Origin: Alteromonas antoniana
Lineage (GTDB): Bacteria > Pseudomonadota > Gammaproteobacteria > Enterobacterales > Alteromonadaceae
Length of the DNA stretch: 64,000 bases
Assembly: GCF_019249295.1 (NCBI RefSeq)
Contig: NZ_JAESDH010000005.1
Location: 1 to 64,000, forward strand
Direction of reading: 5' to 3'
In this document: positions 25,232-35,720 of the stretch, piece after piece
Numbering within the stretch: the first letter of the stretch is position 1
How the letters are laid out: every line of letters starts with the position of its first letter
The notes under the pieces: generated by a model
What the model was told of the DNA's origin: nothing
The model's database searches: none
What the model saw: the letters and a program-made list of their open reading frames with translations, nothing else
Translations under genes and position numbers: made by a program

Positions 25232-26211
25232 TGTTGATGATGAGCCAGTTCAATGGCTTTCTCTAATGCTTTTCTGAAACTTCCGGTATCGGCCTGTCCG
25301 GTGCCGGCGAGTTCCAGCGCGGTACCATGATCGACAGACGTACGGATAAACGGCAAGCCAAGGGTGATGTTTACCGCTGCGCCAAAGCCTTTGTACTTAA
25401 GCACCGGTAACCCCTGATCATGATACATCGCCAGTACCACGTCGGCATCTTCCAGATATTTTTTCTGGAAGATCGTATCGGCGGGAAGAGGGCCTGTAAT
25501 ATGCAGTCCTTCATCGCGTAGCGCATCTAATGCGGGGCGTATAGTGTGTATTTCTTCGGTACCAATATGCCCGTCTTCGCCCGCATGGGGATTGAGGCCA
25601 CACACATAGATATGCGGCTGCGTAATGCCAAACTTAAGTTTCAGATCGGTGTGAATGATATGAATAACTTTGTGCAACCGTTCCCGGGTTATCGCTCTGG
25701 ACACATACTCCAAGGGGATGTGGGTGGTTGCGAGCGCAACATTCAGGCCTTCTGTAGATAACAGCATAACCACGTCCATGGTATTGGACTGATGCGCAAA
25801 GAATTCGGTATGTCCGCTGAATGAGACGCCGGACTTATTGATGATCCCTTTGTGTACCGGGCCGGTTACCACGGCAGCAAAGTTTCCTTCCATATTTGCC
25901 TGACAGGCCTGACGCAGGGTTTCAACAACGTAGCGACCATTCTCACTATCTAACTGGCCGGCGATAGCAGGTGTGGCGATATCGACCTGTTGAATATACA
26001 GGCTGCCCGCTGGCAACAGTTCGTCGTTGCCGGCTTCAAAGGGAACCAGTGTTAACGGCAGCCCTAGCTGACTCGCGCGGGCTTCCATCATGGCCTTATC
26101 AGCAAACACGACCAGCTGCGCATCCCATTGCTCCTGCGCCAGCTGGATAATGAGATCAGGGCCAATGCCAGCGGGTTCGCCGGGCGTTACCGCAAGTTTA
26201 ATTGCTGTCAT
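25228..26211 (-). CDS. pdxA: 4-hydroxythreonine-4-phosphate dehydrogenase
   Basis: The 327-residue dehydrogenase oxidises 4-phosphohydroxy-L-threonine in the DXP-dependent pyridoxal phosphate pathway; its product is used by PdxJ, also encoded in this window. Recognisable motifs are [11 protein letters not shown] at the N-terminus, [18 protein letters not shown], the metal-binding histidines, and [12 protein letters not shown]. It overlaps rsmA by four bases and follows surA by 19. Confidence 0.97.
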   Translation of the reverse strand: MTAIKLAVTPGEPAGIGPDLIIQLAQEQWDAQLVVFADKAMMEARASQLGLPLTLVPFEAGNDELLPAGSLYIQQVDIATPAIAGQLDSENGRYVVETLRQACQANMEGNFAAVVTGPVHKGIINKSGVSFSGHTEFFAHQSNTMDVVMLLSTEGLNVALATTHIPLEYVSRAITRERLHKVIHIIHTDLKLKFGITQPHIYVCGLNPHAGEDGHIGTEEIHTIRPALDALRDEGLHITGPLPADTIFQKKYLEDADVVLAMYHDQGLPVLKYKGFGAAVNITLGLPFIRTSVDHGTALELAGTGQADTGSFRKALEKAIELAHHQQ

Positions 26212-26230
26212 GAACGTGTCAGTTACCTTA

Positions 26231-27511
26231 TTAGTCTAAGACTTCGATGTACGCAGCATCACGCATTTCACGCAGCCAGGTTTCGGATTCTTCAGCAAAC
26301 TTCCGGTTAAAGATAAGTTGATGTGCTTTTTCCTCTTTACGCTTATCGGTAGCGTCGTCAAAGCGACGGTCAATAAGCTGCATTAAATGCCAGCCGTGAA
26401 CAGAGCGTACCGGGTCACTGTATTCACCGGGCTCCAGTTGCGCCAGCGCATCACGGAATGCAGGCACATAGTTGTTTGGATCTGTCCAGCCAAGCTCACC
26501 ACCGCGCAGTGCAGAACCCGGATCTTCGGAATGTTCCTTGGCCAGTTCAGCAAAATCAGCCTCACCATCAATGAGCTGTTGTTTGAAGTTTGCCAGCATC
26601 TCTTTGGCTTTTTCTTCACTCAAAATGATTGATGGCTTGATAAGAATGTGACGGGAGTTCACTTCTTCTACCGTGACCGTTTCGATACCACGGGTATCCA
26701 TAATCTTCAGAATGTGGAAGCCTGCACCACTGCGGATGGGGCCGATTAATTCGTCTTTCGCTTTGCCCTGAACGGCTTCGGCAAAAAGAGTAGGCATCGA
26801 GTTAATGTTTAGCCAACCCATATCACCGCCTTCCAGCGCTTCTGAGCCGGATGACGATGCCAGTGCAATTTTCGCAAAGTCAGAACCGGTATTCAGCAGC
26901 TCAAGCACCTTGTCCGCACGGTCACGCGCGTCAGCAACATCGGCATCGGTAGGTTCTGGCGGAAAGCCGATAAGAATATGTCCAAGACGGTATTCCGCTT
27001 GTTCGGCGCCTTGTTGTTCAATCAGTTTCACCAGCGTGTTGACTTCCTGTTCGGTGATATACACGCGGCGGCGAACATTCGCGCGGCGCACTTCACCAAT
27101 GATCATTTCTTCGCGCACATCTTCGCGGTAATCTTCATACGCGATACCGTCCAGGCGAAGCTGACGGCGCAAGTCTTCCAGACTGGCTCCCTGATTCGCG
27201 GCGATGTTAGAGATAGTTTGTTCAAGCTGTGGATCGCTTATCCGGATCCCCATACGCTCTGCCATCTGCATTTGCAGGCTTTTCACAATAAGCCGCTCAA
27301 TAGCCTGCGTGCGCAGAGCCCGGTCTGAGGGCAGATCCTGATTGTTTTCTTCCGCATTGCGCTTTACTTCAGAAACCAGCGCCTGAATTTCGCTTTCCAG
27401 AATAACACCCTGGTCGACGATTACGGCGACCTTGTCCAGCATGACTTCCTGTGCAACGGAAGAGAAACTCAGTAGCGCACTTAAACACAATGCCCGAAAT
27501 AAAAACTTCAT
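26231..27511 (-). CDS. surA: Periplasmic peptidyl-prolyl isomerase / outer-membrane protein chaperone
   Basis: The 426-residue protein has a signal peptide ending SSVAQ, an N-terminal chaperone domain (about 25-170), two parvulin PPIase domains (about 175-275 and 287-385) and a short C-terminal helix. It escorts unfolded beta-barrel proteins to the BAM complex. ATG 27511 is chosen over the GTG two codons upstream because AAGAG is better spaced and the signal peptide starts there. It lies between lptD, itself a SurA client in E. coli, and pdxA. Confidence 0.96.
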   Translation of the reverse strand: MKFLFRALCLSALLSFSSVAQEVMLDKVAVIVDQGVILESEIQALVSEVKRNAEENNQDLPSDRALRTQAIERLIVKSLQMQMAERMGIRISDPQLEQTISNIAANQGASLEDLRRQLRLDGIAYEDYREDVREEMIIGEVRRANVRRRVYITEQEVNTLVKLIEQQGAEQAEYRLGHILIGFPPEPTDADVADARDRADKVLELLNTGSDFAKIALASSSGSEALEGGDMGWLNINSMPTLFAEAVQGKAKDELIGPIRSGAGFHILKIMDTRGIETVTVEEVNSRHILIKPSIILSEEKAKEMLANFKQQLIDGEADFAELAKEHSEDPGSALRGGELGWTDPNNYVPAFRDALAQLEPGEYSDPVRSVHGWHLMQLIDRRFDDATDKRKEEKAHQLIFNRKFAEESETWLREMRDAAYIEVLD

Positions 27512-27571
27512 AAACACTCTTTTTAATTGTTTGCTTCATTGTGAGCCGTCAGTATGACGACTACAAGTGGG

Positions 27572-29809
27572 TTAATTTAAACTATACGGCTGTCGATAGC
27601 CAAACATGCCGTCTTCCAGCATGCGTCGGTTTGAGCCTTTTGAGCCCATACCCTTGAAAATAAACTGCATGGAAATGCCCGACTCATAGTCATCATTCCC
27701 CTGCACGTTCCCGGCTTCGTAGCGATTGCTCAGATAGCGCTGTGCAACCACCCGGATAGCCCAGCAACAGGATTCGTACTGAATACCAATATAGTTTTCG
27801 ATACTCCTGTCGCGTTCAATATCACGGTACGTACGACCTACCCAATGCCAGTTTTTGGCGATAGGCCAGCTTGCAGACAGCCCGGCCTGGTCAATGGTTT
27901 CCCCGGACAAATCGCGAACGTAGCGGTGTGTAAGCTGAATCAGGCTGTCATTATCTCTGCGATACTCCAGCGCGACGCTGCTTCGCTCCACCTTATCTGT
28001 GTCGGTAGTAATTTGTACATCGGTGTGAAAATACCAGCGGTCACTCATGCGCCAGTCAACTTCGCCGGCCAGAGCTGAACGATCGCCATCCTTGGTCGCT
28101 GCAATTAACTGATTATCATCAAGGTAGAATATCTGACCCAGGCTAATGACAAATTGTTCCCGGTTGGCGTTATCAATTATTCTGCTGGTGACACCCAGCG
28201 TGATTTCATTGTTATCACTGATTCTGTCCAGGCCGGTAAATTCCTGCCCGCGAAAGAGACCGTCAACATCGGTGAGTAGTGACGTTGAATCATACATGCC
28301 GATATCACTCTGATCCTCGTAAGAGGTATACAGATACTGCAACTTGGGTTCGAGAGTCATCGTCATGCCGTCGGCAATCCAGGTTGTGTCGCGCTCGAAG
28401 TAGAGTGCAGAGAACAGCCTGAACTGACCTAATGTGCGGTTTACTTCCTCTTTCAACTCAGTCCCGTCAGTATTGTCCTGACTGTAATAGGTATTCAGCA
28501 CGGTAGCCTGTGCTGTTATCTCCCCCCACTGACGCTGATACGGGATAGACAGCGAGGGAGCCACATGCCATCGCAGCGCTGTCGGGGCGGTATCCAGCGA
28601 GTTATCAAAATACGCAAGCTCTGAATCGAACGTGAAATCGAGATACTCTGCAAGCGGGGTCGTATAATTAAGTTTGGCTTCCGGCAGAGCACGGTAAGTA
28701 TCGGGATAATCCCCAATCACCACAAAATCTTTTAGCTGGACGTCCATGGTAAGCTTGGGGGAATAGTAGCTTAGCCCGACAGTGCGGTATAAGTGGGTAT
28801 CAGCACGGTTATAGAAATCGGAGCCTAGATCGACAATATAGTTGTCATCGCTCATTCCGTTCACGTCTACCCGCGTTTCCCAGTTGTCACCCAACGCACC
28901 GTGATGCTCCAGGCGATAAAAATAACGGTCTTCGTTCGGTGTCAGGTCACGATCGCTGGGTAAGTACTCCAGGTTGATTTGTCCATAACTCTGCTCAGTC
29001 AGGTATCGAAACTCCGTCTTAAGCTGGACCCCCCGCTTTGTCATTACGCGAGGTGAGAGGGTCATGTCGTAATTGGGGGCCATATTCCAGTAAAACGGCT
29101 GTTCGTAATCGATGCCGGTTTGCCCTGAGCTGGTAATCTCCGGAAAAAGCAGTCCCGTCTGACGCTGATTACTGACTGGAAACGCGAAGTAAGGGAGGTA
29201 GAATACCGGCACGTCACGTACGTAGAAACGGGTATGTTTCGCCTGACCCCATACCGTACCCTTCTCAATACTGATCTCGCTGGCCTGAATGCTCCAGTCT
29301 TCTTCTCCCAGCGGGCAGGTGGTGAAGCTGACATCTTTTAAAATAAGCCCTTCGTCTGAAGCCAGAACAATGCTTTCTGCAGCGCCGCGCCCGGCAACCC
29401 CGGAAAGCTGATAGCGGGTATTGGTCAATGCCAGTCGCTCGTCTGCCTGACTTAACGAGATTGAGTCAGACTTCACTTGCAACTGAGTGTCCTGATACGT
29501 GACATCGCCCTCGGCATACATGTTTTTGCCGTTTTCGTTAACCTGGGCCTGATCGGCATGGATAGTGGCAGCGTCTGAAGTAATATCGACATTGCCCGAA
29601 AACAGCGCCACCTGATTTTCGATAATTTCAGTCCGGTTTGCTTCCACCTTCACGTGTCCGCGCGGCATCAACTGCTGACTGGAAAACTGCACGGGCTCTA
29701 CGCTGCACAAAGAGGTTGCAGTATCAGCTGGTGTATCTTGAGTAGATTGCGCTATCGCGGCGTGGTTGGTAAAGGCCGCCAGAACAAGCAAAGCGCAGAG
29801 TTTTTTCAT
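27572..29809 (-). CDS. lptD: LPS-assembly protein LptD
   Basis: The 745-residue outer-membrane protein has a signal peptide (MKKLCALLVL..AIAQ), a periplasmic OstA/jellyroll domain (about 45-200) and a large C-terminal beta-barrel. With LptE it inserts LPS into the outer leaflet. Cysteines occur near the mature N-terminus (SLCSVEP) and late in the barrel (ESCCWAI), matching the pairs that form the inter-domain disulfides in E. coli. ATG 29809 is chosen because the signal peptide starts there; the frame extends 19 codons further. First gene of the operon, divergent from djlA. Confidence 0.96.
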   Translation of the reverse strand: MKKLCALLVLAAFTNHAAIAQSTQDTPADTATSLCSVEPVQFSSQQLMPRGHVKVEANRTEIIENQVALFSGNVDITSDAATIHADQAQVNENGKNMYAEGDVTYQDTQLQVKSDSISLSQADERLALTNTRYQLSGVAGRGAAESIVLASDEGLILKDVSFTTCPLGEEDWSIQASEISIEKGTVWGQAKHTRFYVRDVPVFYLPYFAFPVSNQRQTGLLFPEITSSGQTGIDYEQPFYWNMAPNYDMTLSPRVMTKRGVQLKTEFRYLTEQSYGQINLEYLPSDRDLTPNEDRYFYRLEHHGALGDNWETRVDVNGMSDDNYIVDLGSDFYNRADTHLYRTVGLSYYSPKLTMDVQLKDFVVIGDYPDTYRALPEAKLNYTTPLAEYLDFTFDSELAYFDNSLDTAPTALRWHVAPSLSIPYQRQWGEITAQATVLNTYYSQDNTDGTELKEEVNRTLGQFRLFSALYFERDTTWIADGMTMTLEPKLQYLYTSYEDQSDIGMYDSTSLLTDVDGLFRGQEFTGLDRISDNNEITLGVTSRIIDNANREQFVISLGQIFYLDDNQLIAATKDGDRSALAGEVDWRMSDRWYFHTDVQITTDTDKVERSSVALEYRRDNDSLIQLTHRYVRDLSGETIDQAGLSASWPIAKNWHWVGRTYRDIERDRSIENYIGIQYESCCWAIRVVAQRYLSNRYEAGNVQGNDDYESGISMQFIFKGMGSKGSNRRMLEDGMFGYRQPYSLN

Positions 29810-30198
29810 GCGTAGGTGAGTCGCCCGTGTTAATCCCCGCAGCCTGTTACCTGTGTTTGTACACAAAAGAATGACAGACTGTGTGTCCCCGATGATGTCG
29901 TTGAATCGCTAAGTACAGAAGCCTGCACTGCGTTAAAGCGACAATTCTAAGCACTTATGTCTGAATAACCAACCAGTAGTTCAAAAAAATCTGCGAATTT
30001 CGCTATGTCTTCTCTTTCGTGAAAGCATTGTTTATAGTGATTTTGCCCTCAGATTGTAGGTTTGCCGGTGGCTGGCTTTGATTTCACAGCACAAAACATT
30101 CACCTGCACGAAGTAAAGATGTGCCCGTAGTGAATGTCGCATAGCGCGCTGCCCGGCTATGCCGTTCACTGTTTACGTTGCGACAGGAGTACGCGGTT
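29810..30198. other. 389-bp divergent lptD/djlA promoter region
   Basis: Both genes read outward from this stretch, so it must contain both promoters. AT-rich tracts occur near 29980-30050. No gene, RNA or strong repeat is visible. Confidence 0.6.
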
Positions 30199-31053
30199 AT
30201 GGCGTTTTGGGGAAAAATCCTCGGTTTTATTTTCGGCTTTATGTTTTTCAAAATTCCCGGTGCCATCCTTGGCCTGGTAGTCGGGCATTTTTTTGATAAA
30301 GCGTACAGTCAGGATTTTAACCAGTTGGGCGGTTTTGGACGCTTTTTCACCGATCAGAATAGCGTAAAGCAGCAGGCGATTTTCTTTCACAGTCTGTTTT
30401 CGTCGCTGGGGCATCTGGCGAAATCAGACGGCCAGGTTACCAGCCGGGAAATTCAGATAGCGACTAATTTGATGGACGAGATGCGTCTTACCGGGGAGGC
30501 CCGTCGTGAAGCTCAGGACGCGTTTCGTGAAGGTAAGGCCCGGGACTTTCCGGTGGTAGAGACCTTAAAAGGCCTGTATGAAAATTGTCACGGTCGTCGC
30601 GATATCTTGCAGGTGTTTTTGGAAATCCTTATCCAGGCGGCCTTTGCTGACGGCCAGTTGTCGCAGGAAGAATACAACGTGCTGGAGAAGGTTGCGAGCC
30701 CACTTGGATTCCGCCGTCGGGATCTCGATTATCTCATTTCCATGTTCGAAGCAGAGTTACGGTTTCGTCAGCGTGGTGGCGCTTCAAATGCCGGAGGGGG
30801 AAATCAGCGTCAGCGCCAGCAGCGCGCTTACTCCGATACGCAAACGTTATCTGACGCTTACAAAATTCTTGGCGTGTCGCAAAGCGATGACGAAAAGGTG
30901 ATTAAACGCGCCTATCGAAAGCGGATGGCCGAGCACCACCCGGATAAGCTTATCTCTAAGGGATTGCCTCAACAGGCGATGGAAATTGCCAAACAGAAAG
31001 CGCAGGACATCCAGTCGGCTTACGAGCTGATTAAAGAAAAGCGCGGTTTTTAA
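30199..31053 (+). CDS. djlA: DnaJ-like membrane co-chaperone DjlA
   Basis: The 284-residue protein has a single N-terminal transmembrane segment (GKILGFIFGFMFFKIPGAILGL, given here only in outline, residues about 4-26), a TerB-like central domain with acidic SDGQ and ADGQ repeats, a Gln/Arg-rich linker and a C-terminal J domain with the HPD triad in HHPDK. It stimulates DnaK ATPase at the inner membrane. The start is ATG 30199, with AGGAG nine bases upstream. It is adjacent to and divergent from lptD, as in E. coli, and its stop overlaps the xerD start. Confidence 0.95.
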   Translation: MAFWGKILGFIFGFMFFKIPGAILGLVVGHFFDKAYSQDFNQLGGFGRFFTDQNSVKQQAIFFHSLFSSLGHLAKSDGQVTSREIQIATNLMDEMRLTGEARREAQDAFREGKARDFPVVETLKGLYENCHGRRDILQVFLEILIQAAFADGQLSQEEYNVLEKVASPLGFRRRDLDYLISMFEAELRFRQRGGASNAGGGNQRQRQQRAYSDTQTLSDAYKILGVSQSDDEKVIKRAYRKRMAEHHPDKLISKGLPQQAMEIAKQKAQDIQSAYELIKEKRGF

Positions 31054-31976
31054 TGAAAAATACCCTGCGCAAAGAGCCGCTGTCGGTCATGAATCAGAAG
31101 CATATTGATGCGTTTATCGATATGTTGTGGCTGGAAAAGGGGCTGAGTGAACATACACAGCAAAGCTACCGCACCGATCTCTCTAAGCTTGCGCTGTATT
31201 GTCAGCAGCGAGGCATGAGAGATATTTCGGCCGTCACCACCGAAATGGTGCAGGATTATCTGGTACACCGACACAGCGAGAAGTTGTCAGCCCGCAGTAC
31301 ACAGCGTGCAATGAGTGCGATGCGCGCGTTTTTTGTTTATCTGGTAAATCAGCACCTGCGCGTGGATAACCCGATAACACCATTACGTAACCCGAAAATT
31401 CCGCAATCGTTACCCTCGTCACTCAGCGAACGGCAGGTCGATGACCTGCTAAATGCCCCGGATATTGAGGATCCCATTGAATGTCGCGACCGCTGCATGC
31501 TGGAAGTCCTGTATGCGACTGGCCTGCGTGTGAGTGAGCTTATTTCGCTGCGCATGGATCAGGTAAGTACGCAACAAGGGGTAGTGAGAGTAACCGGGAA
31601 AGGCAATAAAGACCGGCTGGTGCCGCTGGGCGAAGATGCCGTCGACTGGATAGAGAAATACGGCAAAGACGCCAGGCCGATACTGACGAAACATCCTACC
31701 GATCTGGTTTTTGTCAGTAAACGCGGCAGTCAGATGACGCGTCAGACGTTCTGGCACCGGATTAAGGTGTATGCAGCGCGGGCAGGGATCGAACAGCATC
31801 TTTCCCCACACACGTTGCGTCACGCGTTCGCCACACACTTATTGAACCATGGCGCAGATTTACGGGTCGTACAAATGTTATTGGGGCACAGCGACCTGTC
31901 GACCACACAAATTTATACCCACGTAGCGACAGAGCGCCTGCAAAACCTTATTCATTCGCATCACCCCCGGGGTTAG
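31053..31976 (+). CDS. xerD: Site-specific tyrosine recombinase XerD
   Basis: The 307-residue recombinase works with XerC at dif to resolve chromosome dimers. The N-terminal SAM-like core-binding domain precedes a catalytic domain with the full set Arg159, Lys183, His253, Arg256, His279 and nucleophile Tyr288. XerD rather than XerC is indicated by the dsbC-recJ context and the closing helix after IYTHVATERL. The start ATG overlaps the djlA stop by one base (TAATG); Met13 is a possible alternative. Confidence 0.95.
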   Translation: MKNTLRKEPLSVMNQKHIDAFIDMLWLEKGLSEHTQQSYRTDLSKLALYCQQRGMRDISAVTTEMVQDYLVHRHSEKLSARSTQRAMSAMRAFFVYLVNQHLRVDNPITPLRNPKIPQSLPSSLSERQVDDLLNAPDIEDPIECRDRCMLEVLYATGLRVSELISLRMDQVSTQQGVVRVTGKGNKDRLVPLGEDAVDWIEKYGKDARPILTKHPTDLVFVSKRGSQMTRQTFWHRIKVYAARAGIEQHLSPHTLRHAFATHLLNHGADLRVVQMLLGHSDLSTTQIYTHVATERLQNLIHSHHPRG

Positions 31977-32122
31977 CGATGAATGCCATCAACGTATGGA
32001 TAAGCATCCCTGCACCTGCGCTGATGCTGTGTTAGGATTTGGGCAAAAGTAAGACAGATCAATTGAAAGAAACTGTCAGTATTCAGGGTCTTTACCTTGT
32101 AAACCATCTTCAGGAGTTGTTA

Positions 32123-32836
32123 GTGAAGTTATTTAAACGAGCGGTCATACTGGCCACTGCCTTGTTGGGCGCGACAGCCTTTGCTGCGGACTCGCAGGAC
32201 GATATAACGGCGAAAATTGAATCAAAACTTGGCTTTGATGTCATTGCTGTTGCCGATGCACCGGTTGAAGGGCTGTATCAGGTTACGACTGACAAGGGCC
32301 TCTTTTACATCAGCAAGGACGGCAAATATCTGGTGCAGGCGCGCATCTACAACATGGATGCCGGTATGCGTAACGAAACGGAAGTCGCGCTGTCTTCACT
32401 GCGATTAGAAGGTATCAGTGCGTTCGAGGATTCTGCCATAGAATTTACCGCCGAAGATGAGAAACACACGATTACTGTGTTTACGGATATTACCTGTGGC
32501 TACTGCCGTAAACTTCACCGTGAAATCGAAACCTTTAATGATTTGGGTATAACCGTGCGTTACCTGGCGTTCCCACGCTCCGGGTTAAACAGTCAGGGTT
32601 TTAAAGACATGGTGTCAGTATGGTGCGCAAAGGATCCACAACAGGCCATGACGGATGCTAAAGCGGGCGAGAAGGTGGAAGCACAGACATGCAAAAATAA
32701 AGTTGCCCAGCAATATGAATTTGGTCAGCAGATCGGTGTAAATGGCACACCGAATATTATTCTGCCTGATGGCTCGCTGATCCCGGGCTATCAACCGGCT
32801 GAAGCCATTGCCCAGGTCCTGAATCGTCAGGGATAA
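32123..32836 (+). CDS. dsbC: Periplasmic thiol:disulfide isomerase DsbC
   Basis: The 237-residue protein has a signal peptide ending AFAA, an N-terminal dimerisation domain and a thioredoxin-fold domain with active site CGYC (Cys125-Cys128) plus the structural pair in WCAKD...QTCKN and cis-Pro in NGTPNI. It rearranges wrong disulfides; LptD is one known client in E. coli. GTG 32123 is chosen because AGGAG lies six bases upstream and the length then equals E. coli DsbC; the frame extends 28 codons further without a signal. Confidence 0.96.
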   Translation: MKLFKRAVILATALLGATAFAADSQDDITAKIESKLGFDVIAVADAPVEGLYQVTTDKGLFYISKDGKYLVQARIYNMDAGMRNETEVALSSLRLEGISAFEDSAIEFTAEDEKHTITVFTDITCGYCRKLHREIETFNDLGITVRYLAFPRSGLNSQGFKDMVSVWCAKDPQQAMTDAKAGEKVEAQTCKNKVAQQYEFGQQIGVNGTPNIILPDGSLIPGYQPAEAIAQVLNRQG

Positions 32837-32933
32837 CCACCATCAATGTCACGCTGCGCATTACGCGCAGCGTTTTATCTTTCCCTGCTTCCCCGGTATC
32901 ATACCGATATTGTTGTCTTCAGCACTGTAGAGT

Positions 32934-34661
32934 ATGCCGTTACCGATTATTCGACGCGAAGTTAGCGGAGCCCCGCTATCTACCGACCTCCATCCTGTCA
33001 TTGAGCGCATTTATCGCGCCCGTGCTGTTTCCTCTGTGGACGATATTGATACCGGTGCGCGGGGTCTTGAGCACTATCAAAAGTTAAAAGGGATTTCAGC
33101 GGCCGCGTCGTTGCTGGCAGATGCTGTGCAAAAGCAACTGCCAGTGACCATCGTTGGAGACTTTGATGCAGACGGTGCCACCAGTACCGCGGTTTGCATG
33201 CTCTCGTTACGTCAGATGGGATTGAGTACCGTGGACTACCTGGTACCCAACCGTTTCGATTTTGGCTACGGACTCAGTAAGCCCATTGTGGATATTGCGC
33301 ATCAGCAGGGTGCAAAGGTGATTGTGACAGTGGATAACGGCATTTCCTGTCTGGAAGGCGTGGCCCATGCGAAATCACTGGGTATGCAGGTAATTGTCAC
33401 GGATCACCACTTGCCAGGCAACGAGCTGCCAAATGCTGATGCGATAGTGAACCCTAACCAACCTGGTTGCGATTTTCCCTCGAAATCATTAGCCGGTGTT
33501 GGCGTCGCGTTTTATCTGATGCTGGCCTGCCGGGCAGAATTGCAGCAGCGTGACTGGTTTGCTTCACAGGCTATCAATTTACCTAATCTGGCGGACCTGC
33601 TGGATATCGTTGCAGTCGGGACCGTTGCTGATGTGGTTTCGCTGGACAAAAACAACCGTATATTGGTGCATCAGGGTCTGCAGCGTATCCGCAGTGGTAA
33701 ATGCCGCCCCGGTATTAAAGCCATTATTGAGGTGGCCAATCGCCAACTGGCTTACTTAAGTGCGTCAGATTTAGGCTTTGTTGTCGGCCCCAGGCTAAAT
33801 GCCGCTGGCAGGCTCGATGACATGGCCATGGGAATAGCCTGTTTGCTGGAAGACGATACTATGCAGGCGAGAATGATGGCAGCAGAACTGGATAGCCTGA
33901 ATCAGCAGCGCCGTGAAATTGAAACCGGTATGCGCGAAGAAGCGATGCAGGTGGTGGCGTCTCTCACGCTTAACACGGATGAAGTCCCGCCTGCGCTGGT
34001 ATTGTATAAACAAGATTTTCATCAGGGCGTCATTGGCATCGTGGCAGGGCGCATAAAAGAACAGGTTAACCGCCCGGTGATCGCATTCGCGCATCAGGAC
34101 GATGAGGTAATCAAAGGGTCTGCGCGCTCCATATCCGGCATTCATATTCGTGACGTGCTGGATGAAGTGAATACCCGCAATCCTGGCCTGATTGAGAAAT
34201 TCGGTGGCCATGCCATGGCAGCAGGACTCAGTTTGCCGCTGACGCACCTTGATGCGTTTACCCGCGCATTTACCGAGGTTTGCGAGATGCATCTGGCGAA
34301 CCGCGACGACACCGATGCTATCTGGTCTGACGGTGAGTTAACGCAACATGAACTGGATCTGTCCTTCGCGCACATGCTGCGCCAGTCCGGCCCGTTTGGG
34401 CAGGGCTTTGAGGCACCGGTCTTTGACGGTGTTTTCGAGTTGGTACAGCAGCGTATTGTGGGTGAAAAGCATCTGAAAGTGACATTTCGCCTGCCCCAGG
34501 GCGGAGAAATCGACGGCATTGCGTTTAACGTCGATACGTCACAGTGGCCCGCCCATGATGTCAGACACGTGAAAGTGGCGTATCAACTGGACGTCAATGT
34601 ATTCAGAGGCCGAGAATCCGTGCAAATGCTGGTGGAGCAAATTCTTCCCCATGAACACTGA
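32934..34661 (+). CDS. recJ: Single-stranded-DNA-specific exonuclease RecJ
   Basis: The 575-residue 5'-3' exonuclease of the DHH family has motifs GDFDADGATST (near residue 95), TVDNGISC, TDHHLPG and ADVVSLDKNNR, and the DHHA1 motif SARSISGIHI..GGHAMAAG, followed by an OB domain. It acts in RecFOR recombination and mismatch repair. It follows dsbC as in E. coli. Its 3' end overlaps the next small gene by 11 bases. Confidence 0.97.
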   Translation: MPLPIIRREVSGAPLSTDLHPVIERIYRARAVSSVDDIDTGARGLEHYQKLKGISAAASLLADAVQKQLPVTIVGDFDADGATSTAVCMLSLRQMGLSTVDYLVPNRFDFGYGLSKPIVDIAHQQGAKVIVTVDNGISCLEGVAHAKSLGMQVIVTDHHLPGNELPNADAIVNPNQPGCDFPSKSLAGVGVAFYLMLACRAELQQRDWFASQAINLPNLADLLDIVAVGTVADVVSLDKNNRILVHQGLQRIRSGKCRPGIKAIIEVANRQLAYLSASDLGFVVGPRLNAAGRLDDMAMGIACLLEDDTMQARMMAAELDSLNQQRREIETGMREEAMQVVASLTLNTDEVPPALVLYKQDFHQGVIGIVAGRIKEQVNRPVIAFAHQDDEVIKGSARSISGIHIRDVLDEVNTRNPGLIEKFGGHAMAAGLSLPLTHLDAFTRAFTEVCEMHLANRDDTDAIWSDGELTQHELDLSFAHMLRQSGPFGQGFEAPVFDGVFELVQQRIVGEKHLKVTFRLPQGGEIDGIAFNVDTSQWPAHDVRHVKVAYQLDVNVFRGRESVQMLVEQILPHEH

Positions 34662-34926
34662 TCCGGAAAAGTTACTGGCGAAACACGGTGCACTGACTGA
34701 AACCAGCAATGCAAAAGTGGTTAGCCACGTACAGCGGGATGAAGACGACTGGGTACGTCACACCATTATGTTGGATGGCTATGACGTGCCGTTTGTTTTT
34801 CGACGCAAAAAAGCCTACCGAAGTCTGGTTGGCGCGCGGGTGAATCTCACTTATTATCGTCAGACTGAATCGGTAGCAGGCATCGATTTCGAATCCATGA
34901 AAGTCGTCAGAATCAAGCGCGCCTGA
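34651..34926 (+). CDS. Small conserved-looking protein of unknown function between recJ and recO
   Basis: The 91-residue charged protein (MNTDPEKLLAKHG... ending RIKRA) starts inside the end of recJ and stops 13 bases before recO. The close packing and sense orientation suggest it is translated. Predicted mostly beta in the second half, with basic RRKKAYR and a basic tail, so nucleic-acid binding is conceivable but not shown. No signal peptide or membrane segment. The ribosome site is poor (GGAG 12 bases upstream), consistent with translational coupling to recJ. I do not recognise the family. Confidence 0.7.
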   Translation: MNTDPEKLLAKHGALTETSNAKVVSHVQRDEDDWVRHTIMLDGYDVPFVFRRKKAYRSLVGARVNLTYYRQTESVAGIDFESMKVVRIKRA

Positions 34927-34939
34927 AACGGAACCACAC

Positions 34940-35656
34940 ATGAAACCGGCCACTTGGCAACATACCTATGTCTTGCATCGCCGACCTTACCGCGAAACCA
35001 GTTACCTGGTAGATCTGTTTACCCGCGAATCCGGGAAAATGTCAGTGGTGGCGCGGGGCGTGCGAAACAGCAAAGGCGACAAAAAAAGCCTTTTGCAGCC
35101 TTTTCAGCAAATTCGCGTTCAGTATTCCGGAAAGTCAGACCTGAAAAACCTGAATCAGACCGAGTCGTTTCTGGCCGCTGTCCCGCTGTCCGGCCAGGCA
35201 CTTTTTTGTGGCATGTATCTCAACGAGCTTGTGAACCGCATTATGCCGGTCGGGCTTGCCAGTGAGAACGTCTTTGATAGTTATACCGAGGCGTTAATGC
35301 AACTGGCGTCGGGGGATGATATCGAGTTGCCATTACGTCAGTTCGAATTCGCTGTGCTGGATGACATGGGGCAACTGGGTGATTTTACCGTGTGTGGTAG
35401 TGACGGTGATCCGGTTGTGGCTGAAGGCATGTATGGATGGGCGCAGGAAGAAGGCGTTGTGCAGGTCAAACCTGGTCCTTCGGCGCGCGGTATTCCGGGT
35501 TTTGCCCTGCTGTCACTGGCTGCCGGAGACTGGACGCCAGCGGCGAAAAAAGCGGCGAAAATCATTAACCGTGAAGCGTTAAAACCGCTATTAGGCAATA
35601 AGCCACTGAAAAGCCGGGAACTCTTTAAGCCTAAAGCGCCGGTAGTGAAGCCATAA
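34940..35656 (+). CDS. recO: DNA repair protein RecO
   Basis: The 238-residue recombination mediator has an N-terminal OB fold (about 1-80, with VLHRRPYRETSYLVDLFTRE and VARGVRNSKGDKK) and a C-terminal helical domain. It loads RecA onto SSB-coated DNA with RecR. The zinc cysteines of some RecO proteins are absent, as in E. coli. RecJ and RecO act in the same RecFOR pathway, and here the genes are only one small gene apart. Confidence 0.94.
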   Translation: MKPATWQHTYVLHRRPYRETSYLVDLFTRESGKMSVVARGVRNSKGDKKSLLQPFQQIRVQYSGKSDLKNLNQTESFLAAVPLSGQALFCGMYLNELVNRIMPVGLASENVFDSYTEALMQLASGDDIELPLRQFEFAVLDDMGQLGDFTVCGSDGDPVVAEGMYGWAQEEGVVQVKPGPSARGIPGFALLSLAAGDWTPAAKKAAKIINREALKPLLGNKPLKSRELFKPKAPVVKP

Positions 35657-35720
35657 TTCACCGCTGCCGGCAGAATATTTGATAAACTCACTCAAACAGT
35701 AAATCAGAGCGATAACACGA

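Noticed and set aside
31053-31976. XerD as a phage or island integrase
   Set aside because: Length, catalytic spacing and the djlA-xerD-dsbC-recJ context identify the housekeeping recombinase; no attachment sites or phage genes are near.
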